Shown: positions 51,123 through 59,962 of the stretch, piece by piece
Position numbering within the stretch: position 1 is the first letter of the stretch
Layout: every line of letters begins with the position of its first letter
Assembly: GCA_017522015.1 (NCBI GenBank)
Contig: JAFXAW010000022.1
Span: forward strand, 1-64,000
Origin: Oscillospiraceae bacterium
GTDB taxonomy: Bacteria > Bacillota > Clostridia > Oscillospirales > Oscillospiraceae
Direction: 5' to 3'
Length of the DNA: 64,000 nucleotides
Made by a program: the position numbers and the translations under genes
Notes under the pieces: model-generated
Seen by the model: only the letters and a program-made list of their open reading frames with translations
Told to the model about the DNA's origin: nothing
The model's database searches: none

Positions 51123-51700
51123 GCATCATCACCCGCAGGGTCAAGCGCCTGGATTTTGTGCATCAAATCCTCAGTCAGTTCCTGCATATCCCCGTCTTTG
51201 GGCACAGTATAGGGCGCGCCTACCACAAGATCGATTTTTTTGAAAAGCTTTTTGTCTCTTGTGATGAACACCGGAACAATAGGAACGCCGGTTCGCATTG
51301 CAAAGCGCACCGCGCCGTTCTTAGCATCCACACTCTCATCAGCATGTACACGCGTGCCTTCGGGGAAAATGCAGATCTTCTCCCCTTTTTTCAGTAAAGA
51401 CAGCGAAGTCTTGACCGCATTGATATCATTCGTTCCGCGATCCACAAAGTAAACGCCGGCTTTCCGCAAAAGCCAGCCGATCAGCGGAATGCGGGACAAT
51501 TCGATCTTCGCCATAAACCGCAGATGATGCTTCTTGCCAAATGTGATGGCCATCAGCAAAGGATCGGCCAGGTTGGAGTGGTTGGCGCAGATGATCGCCG
51601 CTCCCTCAGGCAATGCCGGACAAGCCTTCTGGCGACGCGGATAAAAGAGCTTCAAGAACGGAAGCAACAGACCGTAAATGAAAAGATAGTATCTGTTCAC
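51119..51700 (-). CDS. plsC: 1-acyl-sn-glycerol-3-phosphate acyltransferase
   Basis: A 193-aa membrane-associated enzyme making phosphatidic acid. The catalytic NHSNLADPL (HxxxxD box) and FPEGTR motifs are present, with a hydrophobic N-terminal segment. The GTG start at 51700 overlaps the cmk stop as GTGA, so translation is probably coupled; the longer open frame would lie inside cmk. The order cmk-plsC-ispH/rpsA is conserved in Clostridia. Confidence 0.93.
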   Translation of the reverse strand: MNRYYLFIYGLLLPFLKLFYPRRQKACPALPEGAAIICANHSNLADPLLMAITFGKKHHLRFMAKIELSRIPLIGWLLRKAGVYFVDRGTNDINAVKTSLSLLKKGEKICIFPEGTRVHADESVDAKNGAVRFAMRTGVPIVPVFITRDKKLFKKIDLVVGAPYTVPKDGDMQELTEDLMHKIQALDPAGDDA

Positions 51701-52380
51701 AGACCGAACCGCTCCTTGATTAAATCCAGAATGCATTGGAGACTTTCCGCAAAGTTAATTTCGGTCGTGTCCAAATACACCGCGTCTTCAGCCGGACGCA
51801 GCGGCGCAGCAGCGCGGCTGGAATCATTTTTGTCACGATACTGTATATCGCGCAGCACGTCCTCAAAGCTTGTCTCGACGCCCTTTTCCTGCAGCTCAAG
51901 AAGTCTGCGCTGCGCACGCGCCTCCGGCTGCGCCGTCAGAAAAATCTTCAGTCCGGCGTCCGGCAGCACGACCGTTCCGATGTCTCTGCCATCCATAATG
52001 ACGCTGTTCTCGCGCGCAGCTTTGCGCTGCATCTCCATCAAAAAACTGCGCACGGCAGGGATTGCCGAAACGTCCGACGCGTAAATTGATACCTCCGGCA
52101 AGCGAATCTCCTCGGAGACGTTCTCATCCTGCAAATACATGCACTGCTTTCCGGTCTCGTCATGGCGAAACTGGATATCCAGGCCCGGCAGCAACGCAAT
52201 CACCGCTTCTGCGTCCTTGGAGCCGACACCCGCGCGCAGCGCAGCGAGTCCGACGGTACGGTAAATCGCGCCGGTATCTACATAGAGAATTCCAAGTTTC
52301 TCCGCAACGGCACGGGAAAGCGTGCTTTTCCCCGCTCCGGAGGGACCGTCAATTGCAATGGATACGTGTCGATTGACCAT
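51697..52380 (-). CDS. cmk: (d)CMP kinase
   Basis: A 227-aa kinase for CMP and dCMP. The P-loop is [25 protein letters not shown] and MDGRDIGTVVLPDA are diagnostic. It is 39 bp downstream of the flavoprotein gene and coupled to plsC. Confidence 0.96.
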   Translation of the reverse strand: MVNRHVSIAIDGPSGAGKSTLSRAVAEKLGILYVDTGAIYRTVGLAALRAGVGSKDAEAVIALLPGLDIQFRHDETGKQCMYLQDENVSEEIRLPEVSIYASDVSAIPAVRSFLMEMQRKAARENSVIMDGRDIGTVVLPDAGLKIFLTAQPEARAQRRLLELQEKGVETSFEDVLRDIQYRDKNDSSRAAAPLRPAEDAVYLDTTEINFAESLQCILDLIKERFGL

Positions 52381-52419
52381 GCTTTCTTCTCCTTTGTGAA
52401 TTACAGCCTTGTGAAGCCG

Positions 52420-53664
52420 TTATTCGTTCATTTCAAGAATTGCCTTCGCGGCACAGTATGCAGTTGACCACGCAATCTGGAGGTTAAATCCTCCCGTATA
52501 GCCATCCACATCCATAATTTCGCCGGCAAAATATAGCCTCTTAACCTTCTTGGATTCCATCGTTTTCGGGGAAATCTCCCGCACGTCCACGCCGCCGGAG
52601 GTAACAATTGCCTCTGCAATCGGCCTTGTGCCGTCAACGGAAAGCGCAAAGTCCTTGAGCAGACGCACAAGCGCATTGCGCTGCTGTTTGGAAACGGAGT
52701 GGACCTTTGTTCTCGGATCAATGCCGCTCAGGCGTACGATCACCGGGATCAGCTTTCTGGGCAGCAAATCGCCCAAAGCGTTGATAAAATCGCTGTTGCG
52801 GTACTTGGCGAAATCAGCCTGTACTCGCTTGTCAAGCGCAGCTTCGTCCAGCGCGGGCTTAAGATCAATATGCAGCGTATAATCCCGCTGCGCAACATCC
52901 CGCATATGGGAGGACGCGGAGAGCACCAGCGGGCCGGATACGCCAAAATGCGTAAACAAAAGCTCTCCCAGTTCGGAGAAGACTTTCTTCCCACTCTCAC
53001 GCACCGTCAGCTCAACGTTGCGAAGGGACAGCCCCATCAGCTCGGAACACACATCACCCGACACAGTCAGCGGCACGAGCGACGGCTGTATTTTGGTGAC
53101 AGCATGTCCAAGCTCCCGCGCAAAATGCAGTCCGTCACCGGTCGAGCCGGTTGCGGGATAGCTTTTTCCGCCCGTGGCAAGCACGACGGCGCGGCAGCTT
53201 ATGCTGCCTTCCTGCGTATCCACACCGCAAATGCCGTCATCGTCCGTTAAAATCCGCTTCGCGCGGCAGTGAAGCACTTCGATTCCGCAGCGCCTGAGCT
53301 CCTTGTCCAGCGCATCTGCCACATCGTTTGCGTTGTCCGAAACGGGGAACACGCGCTTGCCGCGTTCCGTTTTAAGCGGTACGCCGTGGTTTTCAAACCA
53401 GCTCATCGCATCAGCCGGGCTGAAAGCCTGTAGCGCAGAGTGCAGAAACTTTGCGTTGACCGGAACATTTTCCAGAAATGTTTTCTTATCGCAATTGTTC
53501 GTCAGATTGCAGCGACCTTTACCGGTGATGCGGAGCTTGCGCCCGATCTCTCGGTTCGGCTCAAGCAATATAACCTGCGCACCCTTATCGCCAAGCAGTG
53601 CCGCGCAAAAGGCACCGGCTGCGCCGCCGCCAATCACAACAACATCAGTCGTCCTGTGTTTCAT
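52420..53664 (-). CDS. HI0933/YhiN-family flavoprotein
   Basis: A 414-aa FAD-binding protein. The N-terminal motif VVIGGGAAGAFCA and GRKLRITGKGRCNLTN are diagnostic of the family, with a C-terminal GEIMDVDGYTGGFNLQ. Its biochemical role is unknown; it is commonly found before cmk in Clostridia. ATG at 53664 lies inside the end of the rpiR gene, overlapping by 20 bp. Confidence 0.92.
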   Translation of the reverse strand: MKHRTTDVVVIGGGAAGAFCAALLGDKGAQVILLEPNREIGRKLRITGKGRCNLTNNCDKKTFLENVPVNAKFLHSALQAFSPADAMSWFENHGVPLKTERGKRVFPVSDNANDVADALDKELRRCGIEVLHCRAKRILTDDDGICGVDTQEGSISCRAVVLATGGKSYPATGSTGDGLHFARELGHAVTKIQPSLVPLTVSGDVCSELMGLSLRNVELTVRESGKKVFSELGELLFTHFGVSGPLVLSASSHMRDVAQRDYTLHIDLKPALDEAALDKRVQADFAKYRNSDFINALGDLLPRKLIPVIVRLSGIDPRTKVHSVSKQQRNALVRLLKDFALSVDGTRPIAEAIVTSGGVDVREISPKTMESKKVKRLYFAGEIMDVDGYTGGFNLQIAWSTAYCAAKAILEMNE

Positions 53665-54508
53665 AGACTTCAAATTCACTCCAGATGCTTTCAAGCCGCT
53701 TGAATGCGGTGGAGAGCGCATCATTCGTCCTGAGTCCGATGGCAACGATCAGCGCATTAATCAGACTCAGCGGTGCAACAAGAGAATCCAGGAAGGATAC
53801 CATCTCGCTGTGCGCAAACAGATTTGTATCTGCAATACCGATAAACGGCGAATTGTTTCCGTCCGTGATGCCAATCACATGGCTTCCCATCGAGCGAGCA
53901 AACCGCATGGCTTTCACCGTCCGGCTCGAATAGCGTGGATAGCTGATGCCAATGAACACGTCGCCTTCCTTGATATGTACAATCTGCTCATAGCACTCGC
54001 TGTTGGACATATCCTGTATGACATGCACATTCTCACGGATCAGATTGAGATAGTAGCCCATAAAGCTTGCCAGCGAGGCAGAGGAGCGCATCCCAAGAAT
54101 GTAGACATGCTCTGCAGAGAGAATCTGCTCCACCGCCTGATCAAAACTCTTCTGATCCATCTCGCCGCGGGTCATTTCAAGCTTTTCCATGTCCGTTGTC
54201 AGCACAGCATGCAGAACGTCCTTTTGATCGAACAGATCCTTGGCAACCTCAATGCGCTGCAGCGAGGTCAGGCGGTTGCGGATCATCTCCTGCAGCGCCT
54301 TTCGCATGCCGGGATAGCCGTCATAGCCGAGTTCCGCCGCGAAGCGTACGACTGTAGACTCCGAAACGCCGACCGTCTTGCCAAGCTTTTTCGCCGTCAT
54401 AAACGCGGCCTTGTCATAGTTTTCTGCAATATATTTTGCGATCTGTTTCTGCCCTTTTGAGAACTTTACATTTCCTTTGGCAATCAAGGCCAAAATATCC
54501 TTATCCAT
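53645..54508 (-). CDS. MurR/RpiR-family transcription regulator
   Basis: A 287-aa regulator. The N-terminal HTH_6 domain (KKLGKTVGVSESTVVRFA) binds DNA, and a SIS domain (about 125-255, VYILGMRSSASLA) senses a sugar phosphate. Relatives control amino-sugar or pentose genes, but no such genes adjoin it; it is read with the HI0933-cmk operon. ATG at 54508 has GGGAG six bases upstream. Confidence 0.9.
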   Translation of the reverse strand: MDKDILALIAKGNVKFSKGQKQIAKYIAENYDKAAFMTAKKLGKTVGVSESTVVRFAAELGYDGYPGMRKALQEMIRNRLTSLQRIEVAKDLFDQKDVLHAVLTTDMEKLEMTRGEMDQKSFDQAVEQILSAEHVYILGMRSSASLASFMGYYLNLIRENVHVIQDMSNSECYEQIVHIKEGDVFIGISYPRYSSRTVKAMRFARSMGSHVIGITDGNNSPFIGIADTNLFAHSEMVSFLDSLVAPLSLINALIVAIGLRTNDALSTAFKRLESIWSEFEVYETQDD

Positions 54509-54573
54509 GTTTGGCTCCCCCATGCAGCCGACATTCTTCAAGAACATAGCAAACTGGCTGCATATTCAGCATC

Positions 54574-54602
54574 ATATTAGTCCAATCTTATTTATTTTGC
54601 AA
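54574..54602 (-). promoter_or_regulatory. SigA-type promoter of the rpiR-to-ispH/rpsA operon
   Basis: On the minus strand, TTGCAA (54602-54597), 17 bp, TAATAT (54579-54574). It overlaps no gene and lies about 65 bp before rpiR. Confidence 0.65.
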
Positions 54603-54625
54603 GCGCTGTGCAAAAGTTTACAATT

Positions 54626-55339
54626 TCATTGCAGCATTTGCTTCAGCCCTGTTATTTCCGCATCTGTGAGAAATCTCCATTTTCCAACCGGCAGATCTCC
54701 CAAAAGCAAATCACCCTCAGCAATACGACGGAGTCTGACCACACGCAGTCCCGCTGCTTCGCACATACGGCGAATCTGTCGGTTTCTGCCCTCAGAGATC
54801 GTAAAGAGCAGCAGTGTGCCGTTCTCATTCTCGTTCAACACACGGAACTGAAACGGCTTCAGCGCTCTGCCGTCAAGCGACATCGGCGCTTTCAGAATCT
54901 CTTTCGCGCGCTGCATATCCCCTACAACACGCGTTAAATATTGCTTTTCCACATCGTGTGAGGGATGCGTCAGATATTTGGTCAGCTTTCCGTCATTGGT
55001 CAGAAGGAGCAGCCCTTCCGAAAACATATCCAGCCGACCAACCGGATAAACGCGCGTGCCCACATCGCGCACAAGCTCCATGACGGTCTTTCTCCCCCGC
55101 TCGTCCTGCGTGGTTGTCACATAGCCGCGCGGCTTGTTTAGCATTATGTAAACCAGTTCTTCCTCGACGGCAATGCGTTTGCCGTCGATTTTGATCTCAT
55201 TGCATCCCGGCTCGACCGAGATGCCGAGTGTGGCCGGTACTCCGTCGACCGTCACACGACCATCAGCGATCAGCTCCTCTGCCTTACGGCGGGAGCAGAC
55301 GCCCATTCTCGCTATATATTTCTGCAGCCTCTCCGCCAT
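54626..55339 (-). CDS. rluB: RsuA/RluB-family pseudouridine synthase
   Basis: A 237-aa enzyme that modifies uridine in 23S (or 16S) rRNA. An S4 domain at the N-terminus (LQKYIARMGVCSRRKAEELI) binds RNA; the catalytic aspartate is in VGRLDMFSEGLLLLTN. ATG at 55339 with GGAGG eight bases upstream lies within the 3' end of the carboxypeptidase gene (56-bp overlap). RluB is preferred to RsuA because of length and Firmicute context. Confidence 0.9.
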   Translation of the reverse strand: MAERLQKYIARMGVCSRRKAEELIADGRVTVDGVPATLGISVEPGCNEIKIDGKRIAVEEELVYIMLNKPRGYVTTTQDERGRKTVMELVRDVGTRVYPVGRLDMFSEGLLLLTNDGKLTKYLTHPSHDVEKQYLTRVVGDMQRAKEILKAPMSLDGRALKPFQFRVLNENENGTLLLFTISEGRNRQIRRMCEAAGLRVVRLRRIAEGDLLLGDLPVGKWRFLTDAEITGLKQMLQ

Positions 55340-56501
55340 ACGGCGTTCCTCCGGTCGTGAAATCGGAATAGACCAAGCCATAGTATCCCATACCGCCATA
55401 GCGATTTGCCAGATACCAGGCCCGTTTGATCTTCTCCCAGGTCGTCAGGCGCTCCTGCTCATCAAGGGGCACATTTTCTGCAAAAGAGAGTTCAACGCGA
55501 AGCGTGAATTCATTGTCCGTTGTGATGACGAGCGCGCCGGCGCTCTGCCCCGCCTGCACGGGTGCATACACAAAGCTCGGAAGCTCCAAAACCGCGCTTG
55601 TCGCGCCATCCCTTGCCGTCAGGATGTTTGTTGTTTCGGATGCGATGATGCCCACGTGCTCCGCCTCACCCGCGATGACCGGGATCTGCGCAAGGACATC
55701 CTGCGACACAACATTACGGTATTCCCAGTTTGCAAAGCCCCAGTCATACAGCGCGGCGTGATCAACCCAGTCATCCGGATCGGAAAGCGTTACGCAGATA
55801 AGACGCAGACCGTCCCGCTCCGCACAGGACACCAGTGTGCGTCCGGCCGCAGAGGTATAGCCTGTCTTGCCGCCGATGCAATCCGGATAGTTCCACAGGA
55901 GCTTGTTGTGATTGACACAAGTCGTCTCCCCGACGGTATACGTTTTTGACGCCAGAATCGTCGGCAGACGATCGTCGCGCATCACCTCGCGCATCAATGC
56001 AGCAAGGTCTGCCGCCGAAGAATAGTGATCCTTCGCATCCAGACCGTGCGGATTGGAAAAATGCGTATTGCGCAGGCCGAGCGCCGCCGCCTCCTGGTTC
56101 ATCAGATTCGCAAAACCCGCAGTTGAACCGCCAACATGATCGGCGAGCGCGGCCGCCGCGTCGTTCCCGGAGGAGAGCAGCAGCCCATAAAGCAGCGACT
56201 CGACCGAATACGTTTCCCCGGGCTTCAGATAGACAGAGGATCCTTCCACCGCACAGTGTGCACTTGTCACTTTGACGAGCTCGGTCATATCGCAATGCCG
56301 CACCGTCACAAGCGCCGTCATCAGCTTCGTCGTGCTCGCAATGAGCAGCGGCTCGTCCGCGTTCTTCTCATAGAGTACGTCGCCGCTGTCCATATGGATC
56401 AGGATCGACGCGCGCGCAGCATTCTCCGGCGCGTCATTTAATGCGCAGGAAAACGAGATCAGCGCTGTCGCGGCGATCAAACTGCAAAGAAATTGCTTCA
56501 A
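55284..56501 (-). CDS. Serine-type D-alanyl-D-alanine carboxypeptidase
   Basis: A 405-aa low-molecular-weight PBP with a signal peptide (about 1-20). Active-site motifs are STTK (SxxK), SGN and KTG in GKTGYTS. The C-terminal domain has a hydrophobic region and an extra tail of about 40 residues without the usual amphipathic anchor. The start appears to be TTG at 56501 after AAGGCGGTG. It overlaps rluB by 56 bp. It differs from the family member at 7513-8658 in both motif context and length. Confidence 0.92.
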   Translation of the reverse strand: MKQFLCSLIAATALISFSCALNDAPENAARASILIHMDSGDVLYEKNADEPLLIASTTKLMTALVTVRHCDMTELVKVTSAHCAVEGSSVYLKPGETYSVESLLYGLLLSSGNDAAAALADHVGGSTAGFANLMNQEAAALGLRNTHFSNPHGLDAKDHYSSAADLAALMREVMRDDRLPTILASKTYTVGETTCVNHNKLLWNYPDCIGGKTGYTSAAGRTLVSCAERDGLRLICVTLSDPDDWVDHAALYDWGFANWEYRNVVSQDVLAQIPVIAGEAEHVGIIASETTNILTARDGATSAVLELPSFVYAPVQAGQSAGALVITTDNEFTLRVELSFAENVPLDEQERLTTWEKIKRAWYLANRYGGMGYYGLVYSDFTTGGTPYGGEAAEIYSENGRLLPP

Positions 56502-56615
56502 TACTGCACCGCCTTAAAACGTATTGCCCATTTCAGGCAGTGCTTAGTATGAACCGCTCAGCGCGCATTATTCCGCTTGAATCCGTTGTCCGCAAGCGGA
56601 AAGCGAAGATTTTCC

Positions 56616-57005
56616 TCAGTTCTTTTCCGCTTTCTTTTCTTTGTTCTTTTCAATGAAGTCCTGCACGCGGTCGATAACGTCAGGAATCATCTCCACAAGA
56701 CGGTCAACCGTTGTCCCCGCAGGCTGGCCAATGTTGAGCATGCGCACGTTGCCGTCCTTCACCGTCAGAAATCCGATCGGCTCGATCTTCACAGCTGCTG
56801 CGCCGCCGCCACCGATGCCGCTCTTTTCCTTAATCGGATACTCGCTGCCGCCGCTGCCAAAGCCAAAGGTCACCTTGGAGATCGGAATGATCGTAATCCC
56901 GTCCGGAGTCTGAATCGGGTCTCCGACGACGGTGTTAACATCCACCATTTCCCGGATTTGAGCCATGCTGGTGCCCATAAGATCGCTGATCGCATTCTTT
57001 TCCAT
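56616..57005 (-). CDS. ytfJ: GerW/YtfJ-family sporulation protein
   Basis: A 129-aa protein of the GerW (YtfJ) family. Diagnostic are VVGDPIQTPDG near the centre and the glycine-rich GFGSGG and GIGGGGAAA segments. In Bacillus it is made in the forespore and needed for germination. The acid/basic C-terminal KNKEKKAEKN tail is variable. scpA, scpB and DUF2953 follow the same order in many Clostridia. Confidence 0.93.
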   Translation of the reverse strand: MEKNAISDLMGTSMAQIREMVDVNTVVGDPIQTPDGITIIPISKVTFGFGSGGSEYPIKEKSGIGGGGAAAVKIEPIGFLTVKDGNVRMLNIGQPAGTTVDRLVEMIPDVIDRVQDFIEKNKEKKAEKN

Positions 57006-57076
57006 AATTCCGTTCCTTTCTTTACGGCAGGGTAATCGCTGCCTCGCCGTAGTATTTGTCCGTACTCGTCCGTGAT

Positions 57077-57652
57077 TTATGCTCCCGCTGCAACCGCATT
57101 GTCGGAGCTTTCCTCTTCTTTCTTTTCAGCCACGCTCTCGGTGCTCTTCGCAACTTCTTTGAGCGTATGTTTATAATGCAGAAGCTCCCGCGCGAAAGCG
57201 CCGGCAATGATCAGCAGTTTCCAGAAAAGAATGGACGCGCGCAGACTTGCGCTGATCACCGATTTCTCTGCCATATAATCTGCATTGATCTGAACGCTGC
57301 TCTTTTTAACCTTCAGAAAGCGCCGCAGCTGCGGTGCCAGCAGTCCGGCCGCCGAATAGGCGTAGCCGCAGAGCATCGCTGTTTTGTAAGGGTCGTCAGA
57401 CCCGGCGATAAACCGAAGCTGAAAATCCTCGATGACGACACCCTTGAGTACGCGCGTGAGCGCATGCCAAAGCATTTTTGCAAACTTCAGCAGGATTGAG
57501 TAATCAAAATTTCCCTTCGGCTTGAACCGATACCGGATTAGTCCGAGGCTGAGCACGATGGAGAGCTTGCCGTCTTCATAAACAAACTCACCGCCGACCT
57601 TCGTCAGCATCAGCAAAATCAGGAGTGCAAGAATGATCGCTGCCGCAATCAA
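57077..57652 (-). CDS. DUF2953 domain-containing protein
   Basis: A 191-aa protein with an N-terminal transmembrane helix (AAAIILALLILLML) and a soluble DUF2953 region. The TTG start at 57652 has GGGGGG seven bases upstream. DUF2953 genes sit between scpB and ytfJ in many sporulating Firmicutes, and its function is unknown; a role in spore formation is a guess from context. Confidence 0.85.
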   Translation of the reverse strand: MIAAAIILALLILLMLTKVGGEFVYEDGKLSIVLSLGLIRYRFKPKGNFDYSILLKFAKMLWHALTRVLKGVVIEDFQLRFIAGSDDPYKTAMLCGYAYSAAGLLAPQLRRFLKVKKSSVQINADYMAEKSVISASLRASILFWKLLIIAGAFARELLHYKHTLKEVAKSTESVAEKKEEESSDNAVAAGA

Positions 57653-57690
57653 TGGCCATCCCCCCGTTTATGTTGAATTGTCCTCTCTAC

Positions 57691-58293
57691 TCAGGAGAAC
57701 TGCCCGATCTCGAGCTGTTCGCCCTCACCGGCCTGAAGCCGATCAATGGCGCTTTGCAGCTGCACCAAGCCCTCATCTTCGCCAAGGTTCGGGAGCGGCG
57801 GCAGCTCTTCAAGGGTAGTTATACCCATCGTGCGCAAAAACAAATCACCCGTCTGATAGATCGTCGGTCTGCCCGGAACTTCCAGCCTGCCGCATGGCTC
57901 GATCAGCCCGCGTTCTGTCAACAGATTGACGGTATACGAACTATCCACACCGCGGACCTGGTCAATATACGCGCGCGTAACAGGCTGAAAATATGCCACA
58001 ATCGCAAGCACCTCCAAAGAGGGCTGCGTCAGGCGGGGAGGCTTGCGCTGCTCCAGAACACGGCCGATCTCCTGTGCATAATCCGGAGAAGAACACATTT
58101 GAAAATTCTCTTCCATACGCACGATTCGTATGCCGCGCTGTTCAAAACTGTATGCGTCAGACAACTGCATGCAGCCGTTTATAACCGTTTCCTTGTCCAG
58201 GCCAAGCACCCGCGCGATACGCTCCGCCGGCACCGGCTCGCCCGATGCAAACAGGATCGCCTCAATGGCGGAAAGTGTCTCATTGTATTCCAC
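57691..58293 (-). CDS. scpB: Segregation and condensation protein B
   Basis: A 200-aa winged-helix protein of the SMC-ScpA-ScpB condensin that organises and segregates the chromosome. The conserved core SAIEAILFASGEPV and VDSSYTVNLLTERGLI with PTIYQTGDLFL match. The GTG at 58293, with GAGGGGG upstream and 4 bp after the scpA stop, gives the N-terminus MEYNETL that relatives have. Confidence 0.94.
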   Translation of the reverse strand: MEYNETLSAIEAILFASGEPVPAERIARVLGLDKETVINGCMQLSDAYSFEQRGIRIVRMEENFQMCSSPDYAQEIGRVLEQRKPPRLTQPSLEVLAIVAYFQPVTRAYIDQVRGVDSSYTVNLLTERGLIEPCGRLEVPGRPTIYQTGDLFLRTMGITTLEELPPLPNLGEDEGLVQLQSAIDRLQAGEGEQLEIGQFS

Positions 58294-58297
58294 AGTG

Positions 58298-59098
58298 TTA
58301 CGCCCCCTCATCCTGCAGTTCCAGGCGTTCCAAAAATTGTTCCTCGTCCGCCGTTTCGGAGAGCGAGATCAGATAATCCTCCCCCTCCTGCTCAATCAGC
58401 AGCCCGCCTGCCGAACACATTTCCAGCACAGAGATGAATGTAGCCACCATCTCGCTTTTGCTCCTGCATTCCGCAAACAGAGTGCGCAGGGACTGCTTAT
58501 CGCACGCTCTGAGCCGGTCAAGGATCTCGCGGCTCTTAACGCGCACGCCGTAGACAATTCGCTGCGGCACACCCCGCATCTTTTCGTCATTCTCTTCCGG
58601 ATGTGCGCCTCTGGCAAGCATATTCGCAATCGCCGAAAGCAGCTCGACCGGCGCATGGCGATAGCCGTACATCTGCTTCGGAAGCGGTTCCGGCTGACGT
58701 GACTGATAAAGCAGCCCGCGCTGCGTGGCGCTGTCAAATGCCGGCGTAATCTTCTGAATGCCGGCATAGGCATCCCGGCATTTGAGCTGTTCCAGCGAGG
58801 AAATCAGCGCCTGCAGCTCTGTAACCTCGCTCTCCTCCCCGGCGAGCAGCGTTCTCGTCTTCAGATACAGAAGATGCGAAGCCATCTGGATAAATTCGCT
58901 CGCAATCTCCAAATCCATCGACTGCATAATGTCAATCTGCTCCATGTATTGGTCAAGGATCAGCGAGATCTTAATGTCTTTGATTTCAATTTTGTTTTTG
59001 GAGAGCAGCATCAAAATCAGATTCAGCGGACCTTCAAAGTCCTTATAATCCTCTTCGGATTTGATGACGCCCTGCAAATGATACGTGATCTTTTCCAT
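58298..59098 (-). CDS. scpA: Segregation and condensation protein A
   Basis: A 266-aa kleisin that bridges the SMC heads. The N-terminus FEGPLNLILMLLSKNKIEI and the region YLKTRTLL are characteristic; the C-terminal winged helix follows VATFISVLEM. It is six bases after the M50 gene and before scpB. Confidence 0.95.
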   Translation of the reverse strand: MEKITYHLQGVIKSEEDYKDFEGPLNLILMLLSKNKIEIKDIKISLILDQYMEQIDIMQSMDLEIASEFIQMASHLLYLKTRTLLAGEESEVTELQALISSLEQLKCRDAYAGIQKITPAFDSATQRGLLYQSRQPEPLPKQMYGYRHAPVELLSAIANMLARGAHPEENDEKMRGVPQRIVYGVRVKSREILDRLRACDKQSLRTLFAECRSKSEMVATFISVLEMCSAGGLLIEQEGEDYLISLSETADEEQFLERLELQDEGA

Positions 59099-59104
59099 CT
59101 TCGT

Positions 59105-59791
59105 CTATCCCACAAACTTCAAAGCAAGGGCAAAGCCCCATTCAGCAAATACCCACAGCCGATCCACCAACCAGCCTGTCGCGGTGCTCAGCACACCGGT
59201 GAGCACACGTGTCGCCACAAGAACCAGAAGCAGAATCATAAAATACCGTTCGTATCGCAGAATCTTTCGATAGGTCTCATCGCGGAAAAATGAAAACAAC
59301 ACCTTGCTGCCATCCAGCGGCGGTATCGGAATCATGTTGAAAACAGCCAGCGCGCAGCTTAAATATCCGCCGGTCATCAGTAGCTCCAAAACCACTTCCC
59401 CGACCTTCCCGCTCATAAGCGGGATATACAGCACGCCGTACAGAAACAGCAGCACGATCGACAGCAGAAGATTGGACACAGGTCCCGCCAGCGCCACAAG
59501 CGCCATATCGCGTTTTGGATGACGTAACCTCCGCATATCAACCGGCACCGGCTTCGCCCAGCCAAAGCGGAATACCAGCATCATCACAAGGCCGATCAGG
59601 TCAATGTGCTTGAGCGGATTGAGCGTCAGCCTGCCCGCGCGCTTTGCCGTGTCATCACCAAGCTTATAGGCCACAAGCCCGTGGCAGAGTTCGTGCAGCG
59701 TGATGCAGAGCAGCGCCGGCACGGCGCGCAGCAGCGCGTCTGTCAGAATTGACCAATCCAGCCCTCTCCAAATCTCTGCAAAGCTTACCAT
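59105..59791 (-). CDS. M50-family site-2 protease
   Basis: A 228-aa membrane zinc protease. The HExxH motif is HELCHG, near residue 34, with the third ligand in the NMIPIPPLDGSK (NPDG-like) segment. Four to five hydrophobic helices cover most of the length. ATG at 59791 has GGAG nine bases upstream. This small type lies just before scpA in many Clostridia; substrates are unknown. Confidence 0.9.
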   Translation of the reverse strand: MVSFAEIWRGLDWSILTDALLRAVPALLCITLHELCHGLVAYKLGDDTAKRAGRLTLNPLKHIDLIGLVMMLVFRFGWAKPVPVDMRRLRHPKRDMALVALAGPVSNLLLSIVLLFLYGVLYIPLMSGKVGEVVLELLMTGGYLSCALAVFNMIPIPPLDGSKVLFSFFRDETYRKILRYERYFMILLLVLVATRVLTGVLSTATGWLVDRLWVFAEWGFALALKFVG

Positions 59792-59962
59792 GCTCTCAAA
59801 CTCCGTTGTTCTTGCTAAGCAAAAACCAATATTAGGTGTTAAGTTCGCGCACCGAAGGCACAATCGAACTTGATGCACGAAAGCTTCATTCGCCCAACGC
59901 TTTCACCAAAATGCAGGGTCGCATGAAGCTTATGTAGAGAAGAGAATCCTCTTGTCCCCTAT
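59792..59962. other. Gap between malic enzyme and M50 genes
   Basis: 171 bp with no gene. It contains an inverted repeat AAGCTTCAT (59881-59889) / ATGAAGCTT (59923-59931) with a 33-base interior. No T run follows, so it is not a clear terminator. Confidence 0.35.
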
